A DNA stretch of 64,000 nt, taken from NCBI RefSeq assembly GCF_019890635.1, contig NZ_JAIOAB010000026.1, positions 1 to 64,000 of the forward strand, given 5' to 3'. Positions 33,691-43,601 of this stretch are shown one piece after another; within the stretch, counting starts at the first letter, position 1; each line of letters opens with the position of its first letter. The DNA is from Streptomyces sennicomposti. Its GTDB lineage: Bacteria; Actinomycetota; Actinomycetes; Streptomycetales; Streptomycetaceae. Below the pieces are notes generated by a model. That model worked only from the letters and a program-made list of their open reading frames with translations. It was not told the origin of the DNA and did not search any database. Both the position numbers and the translations under genes were made by a program.

Positions 33691-36465
33691 GTGCACGCCG
33701 TCGTCGCCTCCTGGGTCCGCGTCCGGCTGCGCACCGCGCCGGGCGCCGCGACCGCCCTGGCCGTCCTGGTCGCGCTGACCGCCTGTCTGGCCGCCGCGCT
33801 GCCGCGCGCCCTGGACCGCTACGAGGACGCGGGGCTGCGCCGGGCCGTCGCGCAGGCCGGCCAGGGCCGCAGCAGCGTCTCCGTGGAGGCCCCCACCCCC
33901 GACATCCAGCTCCCGGCGCGGGAACAGGAACAGGCGCTGCGGCCCCCCGCGCTGGGCCGCCAGTACACGCAGATCCTCGACGCCGTCCCCGGCCCGCTGA
34001 CCGTGGACCGGGGCCAGTCCGCGTACGGCGTGAGGTCCGGCGGCAGCCTCGCCGTCTTCGACCCCTGGATCCCCCGGCCCAGTGGGCTGCCCGCGAAGGT
34101 GTCCCTCTACGCGCAGAGCGGGCTCGCCGAGCACTCCACGGTGCGCGCCGGCCGGCTCCCGAAGGCCGACGGCGCGGTCACGGCCCGCACCGGCACGGTG
34201 GAGGCCGCCGTCTCCGAGGCGACCGCCAGGAGCCTGCACATCCGGGTGGGCTCGGTCGTCCACGTGCCCACCGCCGAGTCCGGCCCCGCGCTCACCGTCC
34301 GCGTCACCGGACTGCTCGCCCCGCGCGACCCCGCCGGCGCCTACTGGTCCGCCACGCCGCTGCTGCGCACCCCGGCCCTGATCCAGGTGCCCTCGCCCGA
34401 CCCCGACCCGCCCAAGTACTGGCTCGGCGCGCTGCTGCTCGCGCCCGAGGCGGCCCCGGCCCTGCTCGGCACCGACGTCTGGCCGGTGCGGTACTGGCAG
34501 CTGGCGCCCGACGCCCGCGCCCTGCACGCCCACGACCTGAAGCCGCTGACGTCCGCCGTCGCCTCCCTGGAGTCGGGTCCCGCGCTCGGCCGGGCCCGCG
34601 CCGTCACCGATCCGGCGACGCAGGCGAGCACCGGCCTCGACGACGTCCTCGGCTCCTACGACCGGCTGCGCTCGGGCGTCGGCCCGCTGGTGTCGGTCGC
34701 CGCGGTCGGCGGCGCGACCGTCGCCGTCGTCGTGCTGCTGATGGCCGGCGGCCTCGCCGCCGACCGCCGCCGCGCCGAACTCGCCCTGCTGCGCGCCCGC
34801 GGCGCCTCCCTGCGCGGGCTGGCCGGACGGCTGCTGGCGGAGACGGCGGTCGTCGCCGTGCCCGCCGGGGCGCTCGGCCTCGGCGCAGCCCTGCTCGCCG
34901 TGCCCGGCGGCCGCGTCCTGCGGCCGGTGGTGGCCGCGGCTGCGGTCACGGCGGTGGCCTGCGCCGCGCTGCCCCTGCGCGCCGTCCTCGCCCACCGCAC
35001 GGTCCGGCTGCACGCCCCGCGCGAGGACGCCGCCTCGGTACGGCCCTCCAGGCGCCGTACGGTCGCCGAGCTGACGCTGCTGGTGATCGCCGCGGGCGCG
35101 GTGGAGGCCCTGCGGCGGCGCGGCGTCGCCGACGGCTCGGGGACTTCGGGGACGACGGGCGCCACGGACTCGCCGGGTGCCTCCGGCGATCAGCTGGTGT
35201 CCCTCGCGCCGGTGCTGATCGGGGTGATCGCGGCACTGCTGCTGGTGCGGCTGTACCCGCTGCCGCTGCGCTGGCTGATGCGCCCGGCGGCCCGGCTGCG
35301 CGGAGCGGTGGGCCATCTGTCGCTGGCCCGCGCGGGCCGTACCTCCGTCTCGGCGGTGCTGCCGCTGCTCGCACTGCTGACCGCGCTGACCACGGCCGCC
35401 TTCGGCGGGTCCGTGCTGACCGGCGTGGCCGAGGCCCGCGACCGCACGGCCCTGAGCGCCGTGGGCGCCGACGCCCGCGTCCAGGGCGCGGGCGAGCTGC
35501 CCGCCGCCCTGGCCGGGCAGCTCCGCCGGACGCCCGGGGTGCGGACGGTGACCGAGGCGGGCGTCGACTACCGGGCCAAGGCCGGCTCGAGCCTCACCCC
35601 GGTGACGCTGGCGGGCGTCGCCCCCGCCGACTACGCGGCGCTGGCCGCCCGCACCGGGCTCGGCGCCTTCCCCGCGGGACGACTGCGGCAGCCGGCCGAC
35701 CACGCCGCCCCGCTGCCCGCGCTGGCCTCCCCGTCCGTCGCCGCCGCACGCGGCACCGCGCCCTTCACGGTCCAGCCGGCCGACGGCCCGACGGTCACCG
35801 TGCGGATCGTCGCCGTCCGCGACCGGACGCCCGCCGTGCCCGGCACCGACTTCCTGGTCGTGGACCGGGCCGGGCTGAACGGCGGGAAGGCGAGCACGAC
35901 CACGCTGCTGGTGACCGGCGACCACCTGGACGCGGCGGCCCTGCGCCGGGCGGCCGGCGCCTCGGCGTCCGTGCGGCTGCGGTCCGCCGAACGGGCCCGG
36001 TACGTCGACTCGCCCCTCCAGTCCGGCGCCGAACGCGTCTACCTCGCGGCGGTGGCGGCCGGCGTCGGCTACGCCGTCCTCGCCCTGCTCCTCGCCCTGC
36101 TGCGGGCCGCCCCCGAGCGGGCCGCGCTGCTGGCCCGGCTGCGCACCATGGGCCTCACCCGCGCCCAGGGCCGCCGCCTGCTCGTCCTGGAGTCCCTGCC
36201 GCAGGCGCTGCTGGCCGCGGCGGGCGGCGCGCTGACCGGGTGGGCGACCATCCGGCTGCTCTCCCCCGGCATCGACCTGACCGCCGTGGCGCTGCCCGCC
36301 TCGGCCGCCTCCGCGGGCGGGGCCGCCCTGCGCACCGACCCGCTCTCCCTGGCACTGCCCGCGACCGCGGTCCTGCTCCTGGCGGTGGGCGTCGCCGTCG
36401 CCCAGGCCTGGTGGACGGGCCGCAGGGGTTCGGTACGGGAGCTGCGGGCGGGGGACGCGCGATGA
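33691..36465 (+). CDS. Second large FtsX-like ABC permease
   Basis: A 924-aa permease from GTG at 33691, immediately after the first permease stop. Same layout: N-terminal helix (AATALAVLVALTACLAAAL), large outer domain, helix cluster (about 335-450), second outer domain and C-terminal helices (about 780-910, with LRTMGLTRAQGRRLLVLES). The two permeases probably form a heterodimer. A 283-bp repeat-rich gap then separates it from the ATPase gene, unusual for a tight operon. Confidence 0.85.
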   Translation: MHAVVASWVRVRLRTAPGAATALAVLVALTACLAAALPRALDRYEDAGLRRAVAQAGQGRSSVSVEAPTPDIQLPAREQEQALRPPALGRQYTQILDAVPGPLTVDRGQSAYGVRSGGSLAVFDPWIPRPSGLPAKVSLYAQSGLAEHSTVRAGRLPKADGAVTARTGTVEAAVSEATARSLHIRVGSVVHVPTAESGPALTVRVTGLLAPRDPAGAYWSATPLLRTPALIQVPSPDPDPPKYWLGALLLAPEAAPALLGTDVWPVRYWQLAPDARALHAHDLKPLTSAVASLESGPALGRARAVTDPATQASTGLDDVLGSYDRLRSGVGPLVSVAAVGGATVAVVVLLMAGGLAADRRRAELALLRARGASLRGLAGRLLAETAVVAVPAGALGLGAALLAVPGGRVLRPVVAAAAVTAVACAALPLRAVLAHRTVRLHAPREDAASVRPSRRRTVAELTLLVIAAGAVEALRRRGVADGSGTSGTTGATDSPGASGDQLVSLAPVLIGVIAALLLVRLYPLPLRWLMRPAARLRGAVGHLSLARAGRTSVSAVLPLLALLTALTTAAFGGSVLTGVAEARDRTALSAVGADARVQGAGELPAALAGQLRRTPGVRTVTEAGVDYRAKAGSSLTPVTLAGVAPADYAALAARTGLGAFPAGRLRQPADHAAPLPALASPSVAAARGTAPFTVQPADGPTVTVRIVAVRDRTPAVPGTDFLVVDRAGLNGGKASTTTLLVTGDHLDAAALRRAAGASASVRLRSAERARYVDSPLQSGAERVYLAAVAAGVGYAVLALLLALLRAAPERAALLARLRTMGLTRAQGRRLLVLESLPQALLAAAGGALTGWATIRLLSPGIDLTAVALPASAASAGGAALRTDPLSLALPATAVLLLAVGVAVAQAWWTGRRGSVRELRAGDAR

Positions 36466-36748
36466 GGGCGGGCACGCTTCGGGCGGGGGGCCCGCGTGAG
36501 CTACGGGGCCGCCACCGACTCGGGAGCCACGACCGCCGCTGTACGCGCCCTGGCATCCATGAGCGCCGCCGCCCCACGTGCCCTGGCATCCATCACTGCC
36601 GTACCCGCCCTGGCTGCCAGGACCGCCGTATCCGCCCCGGCGCCCCTGACCGCCGTATCCGCTCCGGCCGCCGTGCCGGGACCGCAGGAACCGCAGCCGT
36701 AGGGACGGCAGGAACCGCAGGAGCCGTAGGAACCGCAGGAGCCGCCCG
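36466..36748 (+). repeat. Repeat-rich spacer between the second permease and its ATPase gene
   Basis: Short direct repeats fill this gap: GACCGCCGTATCCGC twice (about 36625 and 36649), CCCTGGCATCCAT-type units near 36550-36590, and GGAACCGCAGGAGCCGTA-type units from about 36680 to 36740. An ATG overlaps the permease stop and opens a frame of about 96 codons through the repeats. A shorter frame lies at 36496-36702. Neither shows a domain or convincing composition, so I annotate the region as repeats. Confidence 0.6.
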
Positions 36749-37708
36749 ATGACGACGAACCCCACTCTCGCCGACCTGGCCCGGCGGGCCACCGCGGACC
36801 GCACCCAGCCCGCCTACGGCCATGACGCGCTGATCAGCTGCGACCGCCTGGTCCGCATCTTCACCGCCGACGGCGTGGAGGTGCAGGCCCTCCAGGGCCT
36901 CGACCTGCTGGTGCGCCGGGGCGAGCTGCTGGCGCTGGTCGGCGCCTCCGGCAGCGGCAAGTCCACCCTGATGAACATCCTCGCCGGCCTGGACACGCCC
37001 ACGGCGGGCGCGGCCCGGGTAGCCGACCACGATCTGCTCGCCATGACCGCGAAGGACCGCCTGCGCTACCGCCGCGAGGTGGTCGGCTTCGTCTGGCAGC
37101 AGACCTCCCGCAACCTCTTGCCGTATCTGACCTCCGCGCAGAACGTCGCCCTGCCCATGCAACTGGCCGGCGGCCGCGCCCGCACCCGCCGCGCGAAGGC
37201 GGAACGCGCGCTGGAGCTGCTGGAGCTGCTGGAGGTCGCCGACTGCCGCGACCGGCGCCCGCACGAGATGTCCGGCGGCCAGCAGCAGCGGGTGGCGATC
37301 GCGGTGGCCCTCGCCAACAACCCGGCCGTGCTGCTCGCCGACGAGCCGACCGGTGAGCTGGACTCCCACACCGGCGAGCAGATCTTCGCCGCCTTCCGCA
37401 CCGCGAACGAGCGCCTGGGCACGACGATCGTGATCGTCACCCACGACCAGGCGGTGGCCACCGAGGTCCGCCGCACGGTCGCGATCCGCGACGGCCGCAC
37501 CTCCACGGAGGTGCTGCGCCGCAGCGAGGTGGACGAGGCGACGGGCGACGAGCTGGTGGTGAGCCGCGAGTACGCGATGCTGGACCGCGCCGGCCGCCTC
37601 CAGCTGCCCGCCGAGTACACCCGCGCCCTCGGCATGCGCGACCGGGTCGCCCTGGAACTGGAACCGGACCACATCGCGGTCCGCCCGGACGACAGCGAAC
37701 ACACCTGA
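36749..37708 (+). CDS. ABC ATPase with C-terminal AbrB-like tail
   Basis: A 319-aa ATPase with Walker A GASGSGKST (near residues 68-76), Q-loop WQQTSRNLLP, signature MSGGQQQRV (near 173), Walker B LLADEPTGELD and H-loop VTHDQ. After the nucleotide domain, about residues 268-310 read YAMLDRAGRLQLPAEYTRAL then GMRDRVALELEPDHIAVRP. That matches the swapped-hairpin AbrB/MazE pattern (Arg-x-x-(L/I)-P-x-x-hydrophobic, then VxxExE...IxVRP). Such tails occur on some actinobacterial export ATPases; role unknown. It partners the two large permeases. Confidence 0.85.
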   Translation: MTTNPTLADLARRATADRTQPAYGHDALISCDRLVRIFTADGVEVQALQGLDLLVRRGELLALVGASGSGKSTLMNILAGLDTPTAGAARVADHDLLAMTAKDRLRYRREVVGFVWQQTSRNLLPYLTSAQNVALPMQLAGGRARTRRAKAERALELLELLEVADCRDRRPHEMSGGQQQRVAIAVALANNPAVLLADEPTGELDSHTGEQIFAAFRTANERLGTTIVIVTHDQAVATEVRRTVAIRDGRTSTEVLRRSEVDEATGDELVVSREYAMLDRAGRLQLPAEYTRALGMRDRVALELEPDHIAVRPDDSEHT

Positions 37709-37914
37709 CCGGCGGCCTCAGCGGACCGACGAACCCGGGGTCGGCGAACCGGCGGATTGGTGCGACCGAGGCCCTGGGCCGGGGACTGGCGAGCCGGGAT
37801 CGGCGAACCAGCGGCCCAGAGGCCCAGGAGCCGGTGGCTTCGGCGGCCCCTGACATCCAGCGGCACAGCGGACCCTGACATCCAGCGGCACGACGGGGCG
37901 ACGGCCCCGCGGCC
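37709..37914. repeat. Repeat-containing gap between convergent genes
   Basis: The gap between the convergent ATPase and hypothetical genes contains CCTGACATCCAGCGGCAC twice (about 37849 and 37868). It also has repeated GGATCGGCGAACC/GGGTCGGCGAACC elements (about 37739 and 37798). No gene is supported; the repeats resemble local duplications. Confidence 0.6.
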
Positions 37915-38616
37915 TCAGCGGACGCTGACGTCCAGGGTGCCGAGGCCGGAGCGGCGTACGGCGATGGAGCCGTACGGTGTGCGCAGCCGCAGCCAGGCGC
38001 CGGAGGAGAACAGCGCGAGCCCCTCCTCGTCGCCCGCCGCGGGGCCGGCCGCCGGGGGCCGGGAGCGCAGGAAGCCGAGGGACTGCGCGGCGTGCACGGC
38101 CCGTACCGGCAGCCGGGTGCGGCCGACCGTGCGGGACCAGATCTCCCGCCCGATGGCGTCCAGCTCGGCGCGGGTGTGCCGCTCGGGCGGCAGTTCCTCG
38201 GTGCGGGAGCGGAACTCGGCGACGGCGGCGGACAGCACCGAGCGCAGCGCGCCGGCCGGGGGCAGTCCCGGCTCGGCGCGCCAGCCGCCGCGCGGGGGCA
38301 GGACGCCGGTCCAGGGCGGCCCGGTCACCGCGGCCGGGACGGCGGCCGTGGCGGCCGCCTCGTCCACGGACTCCAGCAGGTCACCGGCCGAGACGGTCAC
38401 GTCGAGGGTGACGTCGAGACCGTCCTCGAAGGGCTTGGCGAGGCGGACCGCCCGCACGGCCAGCACCTCGAACGACGCCGGCCGCCCGAACACGGCGAGC
38501 GCCGTGCCCGCCGCCTGGAGGCGTACGGCGGCGGCCCGGTCGTAGTGGAGCAGCCGGGAGAGGAAGGCGGCGAGGTCCGCCGCTTCCGTGTCGTCGGCGA
38601 GGTGGAGGACCGTCAT
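37915..38616 (-). CDS. Conserved hypothetical protein, third gene of the ettA operon
   Basis: A 233-aa protein of unknown function, rich in Ala/Leu/Arg, without signal peptide or membrane helix. The N-terminus (MTVLHLADDTEAADLAAFLSRLL) and the beta-rich C-terminus (WLRLRTPYGSIAVRRSGLG) are its best-defined parts. It overlaps the thioesterase gene by ATGA, so it is co-translated with it. I do not recognise the family. Confidence 0.75.
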   Translation of the reverse strand: MTVLHLADDTEAADLAAFLSRLLHYDRAAAVRLQAAGTALAVFGRPASFEVLAVRAVRLAKPFEDGLDVTLDVTVSAGDLLESVDEAAATAAVPAAVTGPPWTGVLPPRGGWRAEPGLPPAGALRSVLSAAVAEFRSRTEELPPERHTRAELDAIGREIWSRTVGRTRLPVRAVHAAQSLGFLRSRPPAAGPAAGDEEGLALFSSGAWLRLRTPYGSIAVRRSGLGTLDVSVR

Positions 38617-39029
38617 GCGGCGACGGCCTCCTCCTCGTCCTCGTCGTCCCGGTACTCCTGGAGGAACTCGCGCTCCTCCGCGGTGATCCGGCGCGGACGC
38701 TGCGCCTCGAAGTCGAAGGGGACGATGACGGTGGAGGCCCGTACGTAGACCGTGTCACCGTCCTTGACCTCGTAGCCGAGGGTGAAGGAGGCCGCCTTGA
38801 TCTCCGTCACCCACAGCTCGATGTCCACCGGGGCGTGCCGGTGGACCAGCTGACGCTTGTAGTCGATCTCGTGACGCGCCACCACGGACCCCTGCTTGAA
38901 CTCCTTGTCCGGGCGGAACAGGAAGTCGATACGGGCCTCCTCCAGATAGCGGAGGAACACCACGTTGTTGACGTGGCCGTACGCGTCCATGTCCGCCCAG
39001 CGCAGCGGGCAGCGGTAGATGTGGCGCAT
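38613..39029 (-). CDS. Acyl-CoA thioesterase, 4-hydroxybenzoyl-CoA thioesterase family
   Basis: A 138-aa hotdog-fold protein. The catalytic-type motif RWADMDAYGHVNNVVFLRYL lies at residues 10-29, with the Asp of WADMDAYGH in the usual catalytic place. The C-terminus has a short acidic tail. It hydrolyses acyl-CoA thioesters; substrate length is not evident. It lies 9 nt downstream of ettA and overlaps the next gene. Confidence 0.88.
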   Translation of the reverse strand: MRHIYRCPLRWADMDAYGHVNNVVFLRYLEEARIDFLFRPDKEFKQGSVVARHEIDYKRQLVHRHAPVDIELWVTEIKAASFTLGYEVKDGDTVYVRASTVIVPFDFEAQRPRRITAEEREFLQEYRDDEDEEEAVAA

Positions 39030-39038
39030 CTGCTTCGA

Positions 39039-40703
<1,665 letters not shown>

Positions 40704-40874
40704 GAGAAACCGTCCGGCAACTTGAAATCTGGCAGTGGGCAGATACACCCCATCTTGCCGTACGGCCACCCCTGGGCGGAAACGCGTCGGGCCCGGGAAC
40801 CCTGACCTGCGGTTTCCCGAACGCCACCGGCCACCCGACCGCCCCTGCCGCTCACCCCGCCCCGCCGGACTATC

Positions 40875-41417
40875 GTGCCCTCCGTGACCAGCGTGCCGGG
40901 GCGCCCCCTCCTCTTCCTCGACGTGGACGGCCCGCTCATCCCGTTCGGATCGCCGCCGTCCGATCACCCGCAGACCGTGACCGCGCCTTCCCCTCCGTCC
41001 CCCGGTCACGGGAATCCGCTGCTGACGCGGCTCGATCCCGGGCTCGGCGCACGCCTCACGGCCCTGGGCTGCGATCTGGTGTGGGCGACGACCTGGACGG
41101 AGGAGGCGAACGAGGTCGTCTCCCCGCGCATCGGACTGCCGAGGCTGCCCGTGGTGGAGTGGCCGGCCTCCCCCGCCGACGAGGGCCCGCACGGCCTGCA
41201 CTGGAAGACCCGATGCCTCGTCGAGTGGGCCGACGGCCGCCCGTTCATCTGGGTCGACGACGAGATCACCGCCATGGACCGCCTGTGGGTCGACGCCGCC
41301 CACCCCGGCCCGTCGCTGCTCCACCGCGTGGACCCGGCCGTAGGCCTGGAAGACGCCGACTTCCGCGTACTCACCGAGTGGCTCGAGGCGGTCACGGCGC
41401 ACCGAGCCGCCGGGTAA
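40875..41417 (+). CDS. HAD-like hydrolase
   Basis: A 180-aa haloacid-dehalogenase-like protein. Nucleophile motif LLFLDVDGPLIPF (near residues 12-24) carries DxD, and a second acidic motif, FIWVDDE, lies near 125. WATTWTEEAN contains the Thr of motif II. Substrate unknown. Alternative starts are GTG 40875 and GTG 40884. GACTAT at 40868-40873 would act as a -10 and make the message nearly leaderless, which favours 40884. Confidence 0.75.
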   Translation: MPSVTSVPGRPLLFLDVDGPLIPFGSPPSDHPQTVTAPSPPSPGHGNPLLTRLDPGLGARLTALGCDLVWATTWTEEANEVVSPRIGLPRLPVVEWPASPADEGPHGLHWKTRCLVEWADGRPFIWVDDEITAMDRLWVDAAHPGPSLLHRVDPAVGLEDADFRVLTEWLEAVTAHRAAG

Positions 41418-41474
41418 GGTGACGATCTTCGGACGGCGCAAGCCCGTACGGAGTCCTCGAAGGCCCGGTGCCTC

Positions 41475-42242
41475 ATGCCGCTCACCGACCATCCCGCAGA
41501 CCGCCGTCTCAGTGCCGCTCTGACCGATCTCTCCGTCACTTTCCGGGGCATGACGGCACATCCGGACGAGGACAACTGCGTATGCCACTGGGGCAGCCCG
41601 GACGACCTCGCCCTTCTCAAGACGCCGGACGTGGAACTGGAACCGGACCTGCTGCGCCGGACCTGGCAGGCCGTCGACTGGACCGATCACGCGGCCGTAC
41701 TGCGCCGCATCCTGCCGCAGTTCGCCAGAGCCCTGGTCGCCGACCTCGCGGAACCCCTGTTCGGCCTGGAGGAGGCCGGATACTGCCTCGCCCGGGGCCG
41801 CTGGCAGCAGTGGCCCGCGGAACACGCCGGTCCGGTACGCGAGTTCCTGCACGCGTGGTGGGCGCAGAGCCTCACCGATCCCGACGCGGCCGTTCCGGCG
41901 CACCAGGTCTTCGTGATGTGTGCCGAGGCGTCCGGGACGGTCGGCCCGTGGCTCGCCGACTGGGAGAGGCGGACCGGGCACCTCAGCGACCGGCGTCTCG
42001 CCGAGACGGTCGCGGAATGGGAGTACGACCTCCTGGGCGAAAGCCTGCCGTGGACCGTCCACTGGTACGAGCACGACGAGGAGGAGATACGCGCCGAACT
42101 GGTCGCCTGGCTCCTCGACCACGCCGCGCCCCGGCTCCGCGCGTCGGGCGCACCGGCGGACCTGCGCCACCGCATACGCCTGCTCGGACTCACCGACGAG
42201 GACCGCTGGACAGACCCGCACTGGCCCGGCCACCGCTACTGA
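41475..42242 (+). CDS. Hypothetical protein, acidic and Trp-rich
   Basis: A 255-aa soluble protein, unrecognised. It is acidic and Trp-rich (CHWGSPDDLALLK, RGRWQQWPAEHAG, WEYDLLGESLPWTVHWYEHD). No signal peptide or membrane helix. It starts at ATG 41475, shortly after the HAD gene, and its end overlaps the convergent 133-aa gene by 7 nt. Its composition and context give no function. Confidence 0.7.
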   Translation: MPLTDHPADRRLSAALTDLSVTFRGMTAHPDEDNCVCHWGSPDDLALLKTPDVELEPDLLRRTWQAVDWTDHAAVLRRILPQFARALVADLAEPLFGLEEAGYCLARGRWQQWPAEHAGPVREFLHAWWAQSLTDPDAAVPAHQVFVMCAEASGTVGPWLADWERRTGHLSDRRLAETVAEWEYDLLGESLPWTVHWYEHDEEEIRAELVAWLLDHAAPRLRASGAPADLRHRIRLLGLTDEDRWTDPHWPGHRY

Positions 42243-42637
42243 GGGCCCCACGGGCGCGACGACTCCCACAGCCGCACGCCCCTTGCCTGCATGAGGACGG
42301 CATGGGTGGAGCGATGTGCGAGTGGCACGAAGAGAACCGGACGGATTGTCCACGTGATCCGGGTGGTGGCGTGGGTGATCGTCACTGTGCAGGGTTCTCG
42401 GCGCAGTAAGGCTCGGCGAGTGTCGATGCGGTTGTCGTAGAGCCACGTCCATGCCTCGTCGGAGGCGTCCACGTCGAGGGCCGGTGAGATGGTGCGGAGC
42501 GCCACCGCGACCCATCGGTCGGCCTCGGCTGCCGAGTAGGCGTCGAAGGATGCCACGAGCGTCGGGCTCTTCGTTCCACTCCTCACAGGTTCGGTCCAGC
42601 ACTCGCACCAGTAGCCGCGTCGGAGTGTCTTGGTCAC
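42236..42637 (-). CDS. Hypothetical protein carrying a TTA codon
   Basis: A 133-aa protein of unknown function (WCECWTEPVRSG near the start, then ASDEAWTWLYDNRIDTRRA). Start GTG at 42637 overlaps the stop of the upstream anti-sigma-like gene by GTGA, so the pair is translationally coupled. Residue 77 is encoded by TTA (42407-42409, minus strand), a rare Streptomyces codon that needs the bldA tRNA. Such small companions are common beside anti-sigma-like ATPases and XRE regulators in Streptomyces. Confidence 0.65.
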   Translation of the reverse strand: MTKTLRRGYWCECWTEPVRSGTKSPTLVASFDAYSAAEADRWVAVALRTISPALDVDASDEAWTWLYDNRIDTRRALLRREPCTVTITHATTRITWTIRPVLFVPLAHRSTHAVLMQARGVRLWESSRPWGPQ

Positions 42638-43071
42638 GGCCGGCGGTCTCCGGGGCGCGCAGAGCACGGGGTCGGAGACCCAGGGCGTACCTGGGTGAGT
42701 AGTTCTGCGGTGACGGTGCGCCCCTCGGCGCCGCCCTGGACCGTGACGCTGTCGGCGAGAGCCGTGACCATGGCGAGGCCGCGGCCGTGAGTGGAGTCGG
42801 AGGCCGGGCACTGGACCTCGGGAGTGGTCACACAGCTTCCGGAGTCGGTCACGGCGACAGTCACTGCCGGCTCGGAAACGGTGAGCGCCACGCCGAAGCT
42901 GCCGCCGGAACCGCCACTGGCCGTGTGCATCACAGCGTTGGTGCCGAGTTCAGTGACGATCAGCGCTGCGTCTTCAGCGCGGGGGTGGCCGTCCAGCACC
43001 ATGCGCGTCCACGTGCGCGCGGCACGGAGTTCTCGGGGATCGCCGGGAAAGCTGCGTCGATGGGTCGGCAT
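42634..43071 (-). CDS. Anti-sigma-factor-like ATP-binding protein
   Basis: A 145-aa protein with a GHKL/HATPase_c fold of the RsbW/SpoIIAB type. The N-box region is AALIVTELGTNAVMHTASGG (near residues 39-58), followed by VTDSGS and GRGLAMVTALAD. These proteins regulate sigma factors or act as orphan kinases in Streptomyces. ATG 43071 was chosen because GGAGG lies 5 nt upstream (within the alternative start ATGGAGG at 43083). It is divergent from the ABM/XRE genes across a palindrome-bearing gap. Confidence 0.82.
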   Translation of the reverse strand: MPTHRRSFPGDPRELRAARTWTRMVLDGHPRAEDAALIVTELGTNAVMHTASGGSGGSFGVALTVSEPAVTVAVTDSGSCVTTPEVQCPASDSTHGRGLAMVTALADSVTVQGGAEGRTVTAELLTQVRPGSPTPCSARPGDRRP

Positions 43072-43160
43072 GGCGTCCTCCATGAGCGATGACCTGCCTC
43101 TTTGCACGGGGCAACTCGATCTACGGGCCGACGTCGAGAGAATGACCCGTAGGATTTGTA

Positions 43161-43215
43161 CTGGCACCGTACTCAGAGTACGGATACCAGGGGAGCGGAT
43201 CCGTACTTTTCATAC
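43161..43215. promoter_or_regulatory. Perfect palindrome and half-sites between divergent regulators
   Basis: CCGTACTC-A-GAGTACGG at 43167-43183 is a perfect 17-bp palindrome inside a wider imperfect inverted repeat (CTGG...CCAG, 43161-43190). A third half-site, ATCCGTACTT, follows at about 43199. It lies in the 215-bp gap between the anti-sigma-like gene and the ABM/XRE pair, so it is a likely operator, possibly for the XRE protein encoded by this locus. Confidence 0.65.
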
Positions 43216-43286
43216 GAGCTCCATGGCGCATAGCGTCAGCCTGAGGGCGATGCCGACTTGGGTCACCGACGGAGGAAGGACCGCGC

Positions 43287-43601
43287 ATGTTCGGACTGAT
43301 GGTGCGTTTCACCTGCAAGGACGCCGCTGCGGCGGCGGCGTTCGACGACCTCGTGGCGCGCACTGGTGAGCACATTCGTGCGCATGAACCCGGAACGGTG
43401 ATCTACGCCGTACACCGCGTTGACGGTCGCCCCTTGGAGCGCGTGTTCTACGAGCTCTACCGGGACGAAGACGCCTTCGAGGAGCACGAGTCGAAGGACT
43501 ACGTGCGTCTCTTCCTCGCCGAGCGGGAGCAGTACCTTTCCGCCACAGAGGTCGATCGCCTGGACTTCGTGTCGGGCAAGGGAGTGCAAGTTGAGCAGTG
43601 A
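43287..43601 (+). CDS. Antibiotic-biosynthesis-monooxygenase-like (ABM) domain protein
   Basis: A 104-aa ferredoxin-like alpha/beta protein of the ABM superfamily: FGLMVRFTCKDAAAAAAFDD, PGTVIYAVHRV, VFYELYRDEDAFEEHE. Family members are cofactor-free quinol oxidases or related enzymes. No catalytic residue can be assigned by eye. A Shine-Dalgarno-like GGAGGAAGG precedes the ATG. The 3' end overlaps the XRE gene, indicating coupling. Confidence 0.8.
   Translation: MFGLMVRFTCKDAAAAAAFDDLVARTGEHIRAHEPGTVIYAVHRVDGRPLERVFYELYRDEDAFEEHESKDYVRLFLAEREQYLSATEVDRLDFVSGKGVQVEQ

Noticed and set aside
36496..36702. 68-codon ORF in the spacer before the ABC ATPase gene
   Set aside because: It is made of the local DNA repeats and Ala/Val-rich, with no ribosome site of its own.
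30430..36804. Open frame of over 2100 codons on the minus strand over the large permeases
   Set aside because: It is the antisense shadow of two strongly supported plus-strand permease genes, caused by high GC; its composition is Arg/Gly/Gln-rich without domains.
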